From: Suillus spraguei
Taxonomy: Eukaryota > Basidiomycota > Agaricomycetes > Boletales > Suillaceae
Assembly: GCA_016800925.1 (NCBI GenBank)
Contig: JABCPU010000160.1
Coordinates: 80,108-144,107, forward strand
Length of the DNA: 64,000 nucleotides
Reading direction: 5' to 3'
Shown here: one piece after another, positions 54,210 to 64,000 of the stretch
How positions within the stretch are numbered: the first letter of the stretch is position 1
Layout: each line of letters opens with the position of its first letter
The notes under the pieces: generated by a model
The model's database searches: none
Told to the model about the DNA's origin: nothing
Seen by the model: the letters and a program-made list of their open reading frames with translations, nothing else
Program-made: the position numbers and the translations under genes

Positions 54210-54568
54210 AGTTTGTGAAAGAATGAGAAAAGCAGAGAGAAATGGATGTGCAGGTCAACTGCGCTATACAACTGACACACGACTGACTTGATAAGATACA
54301 AGGAACCCTGCGCCACATTGCTTACTCATGCGTAGACTAACTTCTGCACTAGCCTCGTGCCTCGGTTAGCACAGAAAACCACCTATCACATACTTGGAGA
54401 AGTTTCGTTGTTCCAGCTTCCATTGGAGAACATGTAGGACTACTCAGCCATTGCAACATGCTGGCGTTGTTGAAAATTGGCACGTACGCAGTGTTACGAA
54501 ATCTATAACATTAAATAATTATCACCAGCTAGCGATCAAGTCTGTCCGGTACCCTATCAGTTCAATCG

Positions 54569-55714
54569 TCATTCGCCTACTACAGTAATGGAACAACAGC
54601 AGACATAGACTACATAAGATAAGGACCCAGGCTGACTGATTGCGATAGCGTACATGATTTCTATGCGTGAATTATTACCGGCGAGTGTCCTAATAGAATT
54701 TGTCAATAAAATACTATTACTAATAGAAGCACACTGACTAGCCACAAAGTCTCCGGCAACATCCGATTTCTGGCCTGAGTCATCAACAGATGACCCGAAC
54801 AGCTGGGACCTCTTGATATGATCTTTCATCCGATCCAGTTGAATATCGGTCCGATGGAGATATGCCTTGTTGCGGTCGCAGACTGCAGTGAGGAATTTGG
54901 CATCTGAGGCAATAGCAACCTGTGAATGCTTCTCAAGAGCCTTGTTCAGTAATGCTCGCGATTGTTGTTCTGCTCGAATGAACTGATTTCCCGCGTCCTG
55001 GTAGAGAAAATGAAGGAGGGTGCCACGTCTGTTATTTTCCTCGGCTTCCCAATATGTGGTATAGAGGCGCATACGTTGGCGTTCACGAACAGCCTCCTTG
55101 TAGTGCACAATAAGGCGGAAACCGTGAGGGCCAAGATCGTCCATATGCTGCAAGAGGATATCTCCAATATCTTCAGTCTGGAAATATGGCGCATATAATG
55201 AGCTACATATGTGTGTTCTCGAAAAGGGAGGGCCTACCTACCTTACTCGTCATGGTTTCCGGTAAATCATCGTCTGTTCTATCTAACATAGAATCAAAAA
55301 TATGCCGCTCTTGAACAGAGGATGGCCGGCGATATGGATGAAAAGGAGGACTGTTTGTGTGACGTTGCTTTGGAGACTGGCGGCTTGGAGTCAGCGACCC
55401 AGTCCCAACAGAGGTATCAATGATGCGCTCAATGCTGCCTGTACGTTGAGAATTAGGAGTCAAAGGGAAAACAGAGTCATCATCCGTCTCTGCCGTGCTC
55501 TCTGTTCTCACTAGTGTATAAGTGAATCAGTGTACATCAGAATATCATAATATGAGTTATCAATACCCGATGCTCTAGTAGGGGATAAGCTTGGAGAAGA
55601 AAGCGGAGTAGAGCATGGAGGAGAGCTAGGGATGTTGGGTCCGCGACATGCAATACAGTCCTGAGGTACTAGACGTGGAACTTCGTATGGATTTGAAGAA
55701 GTGGATAAATTCAT
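54569..55714 (-). CDS. Hypothetical coiled-coil protein, three exons
   Basis: ATG at 55714. Exons 55714-55567, 55510-55242 and 55177-54569 join in frame to 341 codons. Introns are GT-AG (56 and 64 nt). The N-terminal 140 residues are Ser/Pro-rich and probably disordered (TPLSSPSLSPTRAS). The middle is helical and charged (HYKEAVRERQRMRLYTTYWEAEENNRR, ALLNKALEKHSQVAIASD). The C-terminus is more hydrophobic. I recognise no domain. The spliced frame is intact and the exon joins are clean, so it is probably a real host gene. Function unknown. Confidence 0.65.
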
Positions 55715-56515
55715 AGCTTAACTTGGGGTGTTGGTTGGGGAGGGCAGCTGTGAGTGCATAAGCGGTAAATAGCCATCGGACTTTGAAAGGGCTCACATCG
55801 GTCAAATCTCAGATTTCAAGACCTTTTCCTGCAAATGGCATGCGACTTGGGCGTGGAGTCGGACCAAGACAGCGATTAAATGATGGCGGGAAATGCCTGG
55901 TACATATGTTACTTGCCAATTTTGGTATATGCGGAGATTTAAACGGGGTACTGTGCTGTTGAGTGAACTGTGAGTGAAAATTAGCTTGGCTATACGGCTA
56001 CGGTATCAGTAGACTATAACCTTGAAGTCTTCAACGTATAATAGTGAAGGCAGCCTAGGGAGTAGGATTTTTGTTAACTTGTGCCAGCAGTGAACTTGCC
56101 AAGTTCGTGAATCACTGATCAGTAAATTAAAATGATGAAACTTCCAAGTACTAGTGCATACCAAAACTGGCAGTGCATGTCGTAACTGCCATGAGTAGGT
56201 CACCATTCTTGGTATTTGAGGATATTCGAAGCAGTGTTCTGCCTCGCCAAAGTCGGCAAACATTCACTGGTGAACATCTCCACGCCCACGGAGGCCTGGT
56301 GAATTCTAAAAACTATATGTCAAACTTGACCTTACGGCCGTCCTTTCGTAAATTCGGACCTTAAACCTGATTTGGCTACTATCTCGGCTGCTTGCATTCT
56401 GCCGTAACATAGTAATTGCAAGGCAGAAAAATAAAGTCCTTGTGTGGCTGACATTGTGCACGTACAACAAGTGATGAGCTACTTTACTGTATATCATAAT
56501 GTTTATGGTCTATCT
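55715..56515. other. Upstream intergenic region; nothing recognised
   Basis: Directly 5' of the coiled-coil gene, so it presumably holds that gene's promoter. No coding motif or repeat is visible. Confidence 0.4.
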
Positions 56516-56744
56516 TGTTGGAATATCAGGGGTCGAGGTACGAGCTCGACACTTGTCGGGAACCTTCGGGAAAGATGGCGCGCACGTCGGCAGCATAGTT
56601 TTACCGCTGGCAGACATACTATATAAGTAGATAATTTACAGTACGAGTACGCGATGCGTTTGTTTACTGGTTCCCTGTACAATCGAGTTAGATCGTACTT
56701 CGACGATGTGTCTGAGGCTTGCGGATAACTCTATATCTAACTCA
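56516..56744. repeat. Diverged TGTTGGA-type LTR relative
   Basis: TGTTGGAATATCAGGGGTCGAGG, GAGCTCGACACTTGTCGGGAA and TATATAAGTAG follow the same order as in the solo LTR at 52817-53054. The right end is ambiguous and no target duplication is found. It could be a decayed solo LTR. Confidence 0.7.
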
Positions 56745-57360
56745 CAAAACGGCCTCACCATCCAGCCTAATCAGCGAGAACAGCAGTCACCCGTGTATGG
56801 TGGTTTAAATTATATGCCTGCACAAGGTGGAAAAGACCCTTGTTGCAGGAGTTCACAGCTGGACACCAGCCTCGTCAACAGTGGCAAGTAAAACCCACTC
56901 ACCAAAACGATTATCAGTTCGATGCGTAGTAGACATTTCCATTTCCTTTTTTCATGATCAAACCATTCACTGGATTGGGATTTGTGTCGGAAGAGTGGCA
57001 TCATCCAAAAGAGACGTCATGGCCGGACAGTCAGTGACGTTCTTACCGTTTTTCTTTTTGTAAATCTATGGTCGCTATAGGACACATGGCAATTCATGTC
57101 AGCGGCGCTATTGCTTGATTCAACGAAGCACCAGGAGTTTGAAGACGACCTCGAGTCCTTCATGTACTGACATGGACGTCAATACGCTACTGTCCAAGCA
57201 ATCTGACTGTTCACGAGGACACTGCCTATCTTCAATCGACCTTTGACGAAGTACGCGAGAAGAACGGTGTGTTGAAGTGGTTGTCTAGCAAGGAACACAT
57301 ATCTCCCGTCCGAGTTGGTCAAATTTTCAACTGGTTCACCTCTCCTTGGTCTTCTGAGAG
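56745..57360. other. No recognised gene
   Basis: Short plus-strand frames only. Nothing matches the internal region of a Copia element, so the LTR-like repeat at its left does not appear to head a full element. Confidence 0.35.
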
Positions 57361-57439
57361 AGATCAATGTTCTGTTTGCTGTTCGTCACCAGGAACCCCC
57401 ATCCTAAGAAGAATTTCTTCACTTCGAAAGGACCAAGTC

Positions 57440-57782
57440 CATCGCAGATTTGTTACGGCCGTTCTGGGTCGATCTTCTTACTCACCTTAATGTCGGGCAG
57501 TATAACAAGAAGCTCGACAAACTTAAAAGCTCTTCTTGGTTCCCTTCGACGATTCGTGCTTGCCTGAAAAACATAGACCTTCGATGGCCCACGAATGACA
57601 AAGCCGAGCGTCTGCTATTCGCAGCCAAGTCCGGTGCCACAAAGAAGCAGGAGGCGAACCGTATTAACAGTAAGGACGAGGCAAGGGCCCACAGTCGTTT
57701 TCCAGGGGAGTTAAACCATTCGGCGGGTTGGAAGTCGACCACCAAGGAGAATAGCGTGTCAAAGCGTCGAAAGGTCGCATAA
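57440..57782 (+). CDS. Hypothetical fragment with basic C-terminus
   Basis: 110 codons without ATG: FWVDLLTHLNVGQYNKKLDKL, RWPTNDKAERLLFAAKSGATKK, ending in the basic KENSVSKRRKVA and stop. The upstream frames at 57300-57440 look coding in different phases, suggesting a decayed or spliced gene. No family assigned. Confidence 0.35.
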
Positions 57783-58852
57783 TGCTGCGCATTAACCAAC
57801 TATTTCGAAACATGGAGACAATTTTTCGGTTGTAGGAAGCTACGATAGACGATAAAACAGATGCATGCACATGTACAATCATAGAATGAAATAGATAATC
57901 AAGAGACTGCTGGTGCGCTGATGAGCAGTTGATAGTACATACTGTTGGGTTCCTCGTGCCAACTTTAGCAGTGTACATCATCACAGTGGTGAGATAGAAC
58001 AACTGCCGCGGTCACGGCTGTACTAGTAGCTCTTTCCGCTTCGCCTTGATTTTTTCGTGAAATATTTGCGCCGTCCGACAACTTGCTGTGAAAAAAGTAA
58101 CATCAAGTATGGGATCATGGAAGCACCATTCAAACTATCCCGGATCCCTTCGAGCACCTGAATCTCTTTCTTGTCCCAGTTCACCTCATGCCTACTATCT
58201 CACTTTTGTCGTCTTGACCTTATTGCCGAAGTCCTGGATTGCGTGATGTGGGTTGCTGAAAGCATAAAATACAGCGCATACTTGCGGATGACAGCATGAG
58301 GATGGGAAATGATACGAAGGGCCAAGTCAAACGGTGCAAACGCAAGCGCAGATGGCAACTCGACAAGGTTCTTGATATATTCATCTACCGCTGCTAACAG
58401 TGGAAGCTCAATATATATCAATATTAAATAGATCAACATTACGAACCATATTCATATTTCCGTTGGCGCGGGGTTGCTAAAGAAAGACCGCCAATGTAAC
58501 GATTTTAAGGGCATGACCTCCACTAGATTACTGCGCAAGAGATATGATCTTTTTCGTACTTAACTTTCCGAATTCCAAATACAAACGAGCTCGAGTATCC
58601 AACCTGATGTCGCATCCCGCAAAAATAGCCTGTGTTCACCGTCGTATGGTTGGAGGTAACATCGGATTGTATTAGGTAAGCAACCGAGGCGCAAGCTTCT
58701 CCGAATGGCTGAAAACTACCAGTAAGATCATCTTATCTCGACACTCATCCCAATTCATCATTCTATCATTTTCTCTCATATCTGAGAATAACGTCAGATT
58801 AAGTTGAATTTCTTGTACCCTCGGCCCATAATTTGATTCAAGCAGAATAAGT
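57783..58852. other. Intergenic; weak minus-strand frame at 58200-58439
   Basis: The 79-codon minus-strand frame (AVDEYIKNLVELPSALAFAPFDLALRII) might be an exon but has no support on either side. The last 300 bp precede the WW-domain gene and probably hold its promoter. Confidence 0.35.
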
Positions 58853-60884
58853 ATGATTCCCCTTGATCGCAGTACCCCTGCGTGGCCGACACAACTAGGA
58901 CGGTACGCCCCAAAGGGAAAACAGTGAGTATTCATCATTATTTTCTTTCAAGTAACATCTAATTTTACCAGGGCGCCACCACCAATTCCCGATTTCCTGA
59001 TAGAAGAAATGCAATTTGACGACTTTAGGTCGATACACTTTCTCACTAACCATTGGTCGCACTAACCCAACATTAACAGGCACAATGTATATGGGGAATG
59101 GGAGGAGCACATTCATCCATCTGGAGCTGCTTATTATTACAATCAGACACGGGTGAGTGGTGGTTGGGTGGATGTTAGCAGTATCCCCATTTCGCTGCAA
59201 TAGAAAACGTACACAGGATTGAATGTGAGAGATTGTCCAAAATTTCGGTTGGACAACTTTGAGGCGTGGGTGAAGTCCACAAGAGGCAAGGTAAAGGGTG
59301 ATCTCATCATAGTTGCTGAGCCGGCTAGGACTCGGAATGTAGCTGGCGATGTCTATCTGTACTACCTGGTGGCGCCAGATACAAACATCATTGGCTGGCT
59401 GAATCCCTTGGATGGAACCCATCTCTTTAGAGAATGTGATTTCGCTAGGGAATGGAACCATAAAAGTGCGTTACATTTTAGTGCCATGATCTGTAGATTA
59501 GATTGTTATTCAGGACTTGAACTCGAAGCCCAGTTTTGGTGAGTGGCTGTTGATATTAACATAAAGGAACGATTCAAACAAACTGCTTGACAGGAAACAC
59601 GTAGAATTCTTTCCCCACAACTTTAAGCTGGATCGCTGCCTTGTAAGAAAGCTCCGAGCTGAACTTGATTGGTTCCATGCGGGTATATTCTATTACGTTC
59701 TAGCGCTGTATAGAATGATCTAAATGAAGTGCAGATGCATTAACTTTGGAAAACTCCACTTCCGCTACCATATTCTCTACCAAGGAAGCAACAGAGAAAA
59801 TCATCGCTAGACTGGCAAGTCTAGGTATGTCTTGCATTGCCCATTTATGGCGTCCTCGTGACGGAAGTGTAGATGATCTTACAGGTTCTGATGAATGTAT
59901 AACAGAACCAGGCGTCGCGCTATTTGGTGAGAAATTGTTTTGAAAGTAAGATAGCATGGATACTTATATTGTTATCATCAGGTAGACTATGCCATATGCT
60001 ACGTGTGTTAACCGACTCTCCATCAGATATTGTTGCTGACTAGACGATGCAGGTCACCACCAATACCTTAACTATTACGGACAACCTGAAGCCCGTCTTT
60101 TACGGTCCCATTCAACGGGCCTCAGGCATAGAAAGAAAGAGCCCTTTCGCTTCATAACCACGCTAGCCATGTTGTGCCTTCCCGTGTTGGTTCGAAAACG
60201 CCTCGACCAAATTTATGTTGACGGCCTCGTCAATTCCTTCGACATCAAGAACTTTGTTGATGACTTTAACACACAGAATACAGCGCAAATAACTTTGGTG
60301 AGTGATATATTACTAGGGTAGAGAATGAGAACTCATTTACCTGTGGCAGGCAGGGGTTATCATGGCTATAGATGCCGGTTTCCTTGCTGTCCAAGGTGTA
60401 GGCACAGGAATGGTAGCAGAATCTATTTTAAAGGGATCCATTATATTCTGTGTCGGCTGTATGTTCTCAGGAATGTTTGCACAACACTTTGGAGAGAAAT
60501 TGAAAACGCTCAGATTTGCGGTTAGTTTTATTTTATATTCTGCGACTGTAAGTCTGACAATTATTACTTAACCAGGCATATTATCTGGATCAGGGGATGA
60601 CAGTCGTCATTGGTGTGTTCAGCGCACCTAGATTTTTTTGTATCATGAGGCAAGTAAACTTTTGGATTACACTCCCTTACTTTTCACTCACAAAGATGTA
60701 CTTAAGCATCGCATGGTCCAGCATCGGATTTATTGCCAGTGCATTCATAAACACTGAGCACTCCATACCCGCCCTGATCACTTGCGCTTGCTGCCTCCTC
60801 GTCGTGATAGGCATCTTAGGTCCATTGGCTTGGCATGGTTCAAGAGCAGGACTAGTACCATACTTTCAAACCACTGAAGACTGA
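58853..60884 (+). CDS. WW-domain protein with C-terminal membrane segments, 12 exons
   Basis: ATG at 58853, stop at 60884. Exons 58853-58923, 58972-59028, 59080-59152, 59204-59538, 59594-59682, 59735-59824, 59885-59926, 59982-60002, 60053-60297, 60350-60520, 60576-60653 and 60696-60884, all with GT-AG introns, total 1,461 nt (486 residues). The eighth is a 21-nt micro-exon. A WW-like domain (GEWEEHIHPSGAAYYYNQTR) spans about residues 50-75, with the second Trp not evident. Then YYLVAPDTNIIGWLNPLDG, VEFFPHNFKL, YLNYYGQPEARLLRS, and four hydrophobic stretches in the last 150 residues. This layout is a widespread agaricomycete family of unknown function, presumably membrane-anchored. Intact, with no sign of transposon origin. 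Confidence 0.82.
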
Positions 60885-61754
60885 AATTCTATTGTACGTA
60901 TTTTGCTGTATGTATGAAAACTTTTTCACTACTAGCCAGGTCGTTCGGCTCAACCCGGAGGTTGCCGGTTATGTTATTGGCGCTACTACTTCTAAATATT
61001 TTCCTCGCCCGGCGCAGCCTTTGATGGAGAGGTGCTTACTCTACCAAGGGCAGGTGACGACGACATCATTATAAAAACGATCGCGAGCACACTACTCACG
61101 GTGGGCGATTGTTGGGTAAGAGATTGGTGTCTACTGTTGTCGTTGATGTGAGATTGACATAGCTTTGCGTATATTTACATCTGTTTTAGCAGATTTCAGA
61201 ATGTCCAGTTTTCACTGGGGTTCATGCACATGACTGAAGCGCATCTTGAAACCTATGAATGAAAGGGTGAGTCACAATAGGCTGCTGAGTGATACAAGGC
61301 AAGCAAATGGATACTGACAAATGAATCGATGTGATGGAATTACTGTGACTGCAGGATCACAGATAAGCGAGGGAAAGGAAATATCCATCCCCAGAGTCGC
61401 TGCCACCAAAAGAGACGGCATATCCGTAGTGGAAGACAAATGGTGCAAGGGCCCTGGTAAGTCGGAATGCCAGCAGTGGCCTCGGTATGCACACCAAACT
61501 TAACATGGCCTCCACCCCACCCCACAATGTGCGTAATGGTAGCGGTAAATATGGGGGAAGGGGTGGGGATGGAACTCATGTGCAGGGTGTATTGATAAAC
61601 AACGATGGTGTCGCCAACACCAAGTTGCTCAGACGGAGAACTCGGTCCACAGTAGCCGTTGAACACCCACGTGTCTGAGTCAGAGTCAGCGCTGAAGGAG
61701 GGGTTGATAACAAGTGAAGCGGCTACCGATGTGACATCATATTATAGGCCAGGA
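60885..61754. other. Intergenic; no gene recognised
   Basis: A 108-codon minus-strand frame (61340-61666) without ATG has a hydrophobic middle (FTATITHIVGWGGGHVKFGV) but no known motif. Nothing else is visible. Confidence 0.35.
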
Positions 61755-62433
61755 GGAATGATACTGGGGTTCACAGTACTATATGATAGTCCAGAAGATT
61801 TCCGTCTGGTCCGTTTTGTCCAAAGACGCACTGGGATTTACCCTGGAGGAAACAACGTTCAAGCAGTTTAAGAGACCGGACTTGAAGCTCCTTGCATGGT
61901 CAGCTAATCATCGGCTTAATGCTGAACTGTATGCTACGCTGCTCGGACACTTAGCAAACGTTCGGTGAGCATGGCGTCGTTACTGTACCATTATCCAAAC
62001 TAATTATCCGCCAGCTTTGTGAGTGTCACGGATCGTTTTCTTTGCGAGCTCGAGCCTGTAACGAAGGGTCAAGTGGCGAAAGACCTCGATACGAAGTACA
62101 AGCATCTAGTGAAAGGGCTCTGTCACGTTCAACTGAGAGTGAGATCCTGTCCTCTGTATTTTTGTGTTCATGTATCAGCTAGGTATGGCCGCCAGAGGCA
62201 TTTGAGGAGGGAGCCGAGTTTCTGGAATTATTAGCCAAGTCTTTCGCAAATGCGCATGGTCTTCGGTTCAAGATCGCTTTTGCCGATACGTTGACTCGTC
62301 TCTTGCACCCCATTGGAAAGGTATTTCCTATTTGCTGGCTGGTACTGGTACACGCTAATATGACCTCAAGACGGCGCAGGCCGAGGTCAATCACCCACAA
62401 TGAGAAAAGGCGATCGAAAGGATCTATTCGTAA
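61755..62433 (+). pseudogene. Mor2/PAG1-like (cell morphogenesis protein) N-terminal fragment
   Basis: Four exons: to 61964, 62015-62138, 62183-62320, and from 62380, with GT-AG introns. They read LSKDALGFTLEETTFKQFKR, NHRLNAELYATLLGHLANVR, VWPPEAFEEGAEFLELLAKS, and KIAFADTLTRLLHPIGK followed by AEVNHPQ. This follows the N-terminal region of Mor2/PAG1/Tao3-type proteins (very large Furry-family scaffolds of the polarity/NDR-kinase pathway). The codon after NHPQ is TGA (62401) where the family has Trp, with TAA-TAG soon after. Only about 190 residues of a protein usually over 2,000 long are present, so this is a truncated duplicate pseudogene. Confidence 0.8.
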
Positions 62434-63185
62434 TAGTCTATCTATGAAATGGAATGAACCTTCACATCTCGCGAGGGTCGTCTTAGAAACATGAGATTGT
62501 ATATCCTCGAGGTGCGCACATATCAGCCTAGAATCTGAACAGATCAACCAAAACTGTCAGAATCCACCAAACAAAATGTGAATGGGGCCTTAGGCCAGAA
62601 CAATGCATGCAGGCTAAGGACAGAGTGAGTCTAAGGAATATCCGTCGATAAGGCAGGAAGGATTACAAGTGACAGCCGAGTTATATCATTCTGATCAGTG
62701 TGAAGTTTGCATGCGCTCTTGTTTCATGTCGATCCCGAGGCGGAGCAATAAACTATTTACTTTCAACTGCCGCAGCAAGGCCTGTGCACCGGACAGAGAG
62801 GTCAATACGAAACTCTAGAACAACCCATGACGGAAATACAAGATACTATGCAAGAATGCCCACCAAGAGCCCCTGTTTGCGGGATGAAGACTTGAGAGTC
62901 CTGGTTCAGGACTTGCACGAGCTAAGCGAGTTCTTCCAGAAGACGAAGCCTCAGGCGCAACTCCTACCGAGTCAGCAGCTGGAAGATAGAGTCGCCTCCA
63001 TTCTAGCTAGATCTACAGACGACTCCAACGACATGCCTCAGACTCCATTCGGGGATGTACTCCAGATCGGTGGAGCTCTGATCTTAAGTCCGAGGTTGAC
63101 GCATTCAAATATGACTCTCCAGCCTTTTACTCGCTGACTAGCGCCATAAAATGATAGGCATACATACAAAGATCTAAGGCATGCT
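62434..63185 (+). other. Intergenic with a 145-codon GTG frame at 62700-63137
   Basis: The frame contains DEDLRVLVQDLHELSEFFQK and SQQLEDRVASILARSTDD, which look like amphipathic helices, but no ATG or domain supports a gene. It could be an exon of an unannotated protein. Confidence 0.35.
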
Positions 63186-63189
63186 CACG

Positions 63190-63982
63190 GTCTGAAATGA
63201 AGGTCCACGTTGACGATAGAAATGGTGGACATGCCCACTTCTGCGCATCCTTCAGGTGTCAACTTAAAGCGAAATACGACACTTGAAAAGACGGAGGGAC
63301 AAGACGTGAAGTACCAGCACAACACTTTACTCAATCGCAACCGCATTGCTGAGCGCTTCGGTGACAGGGACGAGATAGAAGATAGGTCGAGTGCCAACCA
63401 TAGTGATGCACGGAATAGTGTCATGGCATCAAGGGGGGGAGTGATCTGAGGATCCGTTTCTCATTGTTGTCTTGATACGCGACAATCGCTTCTGCAATGA
63501 CCTGTGGTTCTGGATTAAGACCTACTGAATACGGTTTTGTCATCTTGCAAAACAAGCAAGATCATCGATCGCAGATCGAGCAGACACACATCTGTTTCGG
63601 CAACTCGCTGGTTATCGCCACAGATCCGTAGTGGGATATTATGACGTGCGGTGAGGATTAAGCCACGTTCAACGAAGCCGAGTATCTGAAGAGTTTTCTG
63701 AGCAAACGCGTCAATGAAACTTTCTTGAGTGACATTGGTAGCCAGGTCAAGATGGCCTAGATATTCGAAAACGGCGTCTGAGATATTCTCGTCATTAAGG
63801 CTGGGATTAAGGAGGGATGGATCTACACCCTCCAAGGGCGTTCCATGGTTTTGACGAAAAAACTGTTCAGGCGACTGAGGCGTGACGGTGATGTTGTATG
63901 CCATGAGATCGTTGAAAGTCCAATCACTACCAGACTTTGCAGACCGGATAAGGCGAGCACCGTCAACCATTTGCGATTGCAC
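63190..63982 (-). pseudogene. Conserved basidiomycete protein (GARLIRSAKSGSDWT family), partial
   Basis: Minus strand, entering from the right edge region: VDGARLIRSAKSGSDWTFNDL, LGHLDLATNVTQESFIDAFA, AETDVCLLDLRSMILLVLQDDK (63982-63520). After a one-base frame change come NPEPQVIAEAIVAYQDNN (about 63490-63450) and, after another change, IPCITMVGTRPIFYLVPVT (about 63395-63340). The order matches a protein family that I recognise from many agaricomycete genomes. It has no assigned function and is often present in many copies. Frame changes may be decay or unrecognised introns. The start is uncertain (ATG at 63970 is likely). Confidence 0.65.
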
Positions 63983-64000
63983 CTTTTAGGAGGGAGATCA

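Overview
The window is from the nuclear genome of a filamentous basidiomycete, almost certainly an agaricomycete. Coding regions are broken by short (45-65 nt) GT-AG and occasional GC-AG introns. The mobile-element families (Plavaka transposase, chromodomain Ty3/Gypsy, Tad-like LINE, Ulp1-linked hAT) and several conserved proteins (DUF6532-type, WW plus membrane protein, Mor2/PAG1) have their closest relatives there. It is a transposon graveyard: most of the first 54 kb is mobile or repetitive DNA. The main intact host-like genes are at 45.5-47.3 kb, 54.6-55.7 kb and 58.9-60.9 kb.

Layout. 1-1830 is a decayed Plavaka transposase (minus strand). 2635-26274 is a three-level nest of one chromodomain Ty3/Gypsy family, all on the minus strand. 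Element C (2635-26274, TSD ATAGA) is split by element B (4164-19602, TSD GTATG), which is split by element A (4898-12519, TSD CCCGA). All six LTRs are present. Each copy has gag, then protease-RT-RNase H-integrase-chromodomain in the -1 frame, then a third ORF of about 460 codons ending in CCHC zinc knuckles. Element C sits inside an exon of a DUF6532-like gene (plus strand) that continues to about 27.44 kb. 27.6-32 kb holds a 1.2-kb element with roughly 150-bp terminal inverted repeats, low-complexity DNA and minisatellites.

31983-43915 contains two copies of a roughly 1.5-kb segment. Each begins with a tandem array of four tRNA-Ser-derived RNA polymerase III-like units (minus strand). The first copy is split by a nearly full-length Tad-like LINE (32880-39622) whose ORF2 was hit by a 416-bp TA-flanked MITE. 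A roughly 69-bp satellite (40.27-42.29 kb) separates the copies, and a 10/20-bp minisatellite follows at 44.64-45.18 kb.

45.5-64 kb is more gene-like: a DUF6532-like gene (565 codons); a Tc1/mariner-type (IS630-like) transposase fragment interrupted by a 1,072-bp hAT with perfect TIRs and an 8-bp TSD; a 2,538-bp hAT carrying a Ulp1-type cysteine peptidase; a minus-strand gene broken by that hAT and by a 238-bp solo LTR; a Gag-like remnant; a three-exon coiled-coil gene; a twelve-exon WW-domain/membrane-protein gene; a truncated Mor2/PAG1 (cell morphogenesis) pseudogene; and the 3' portion of a conserved basidiomycete gene at the right edge.

The strongest evidence throughout is structural. 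Target-site duplications match exactly, and removing an insertion restores the interrupted reading frame in at least four places. Family names come from motif recognition by eye; no database search was run.
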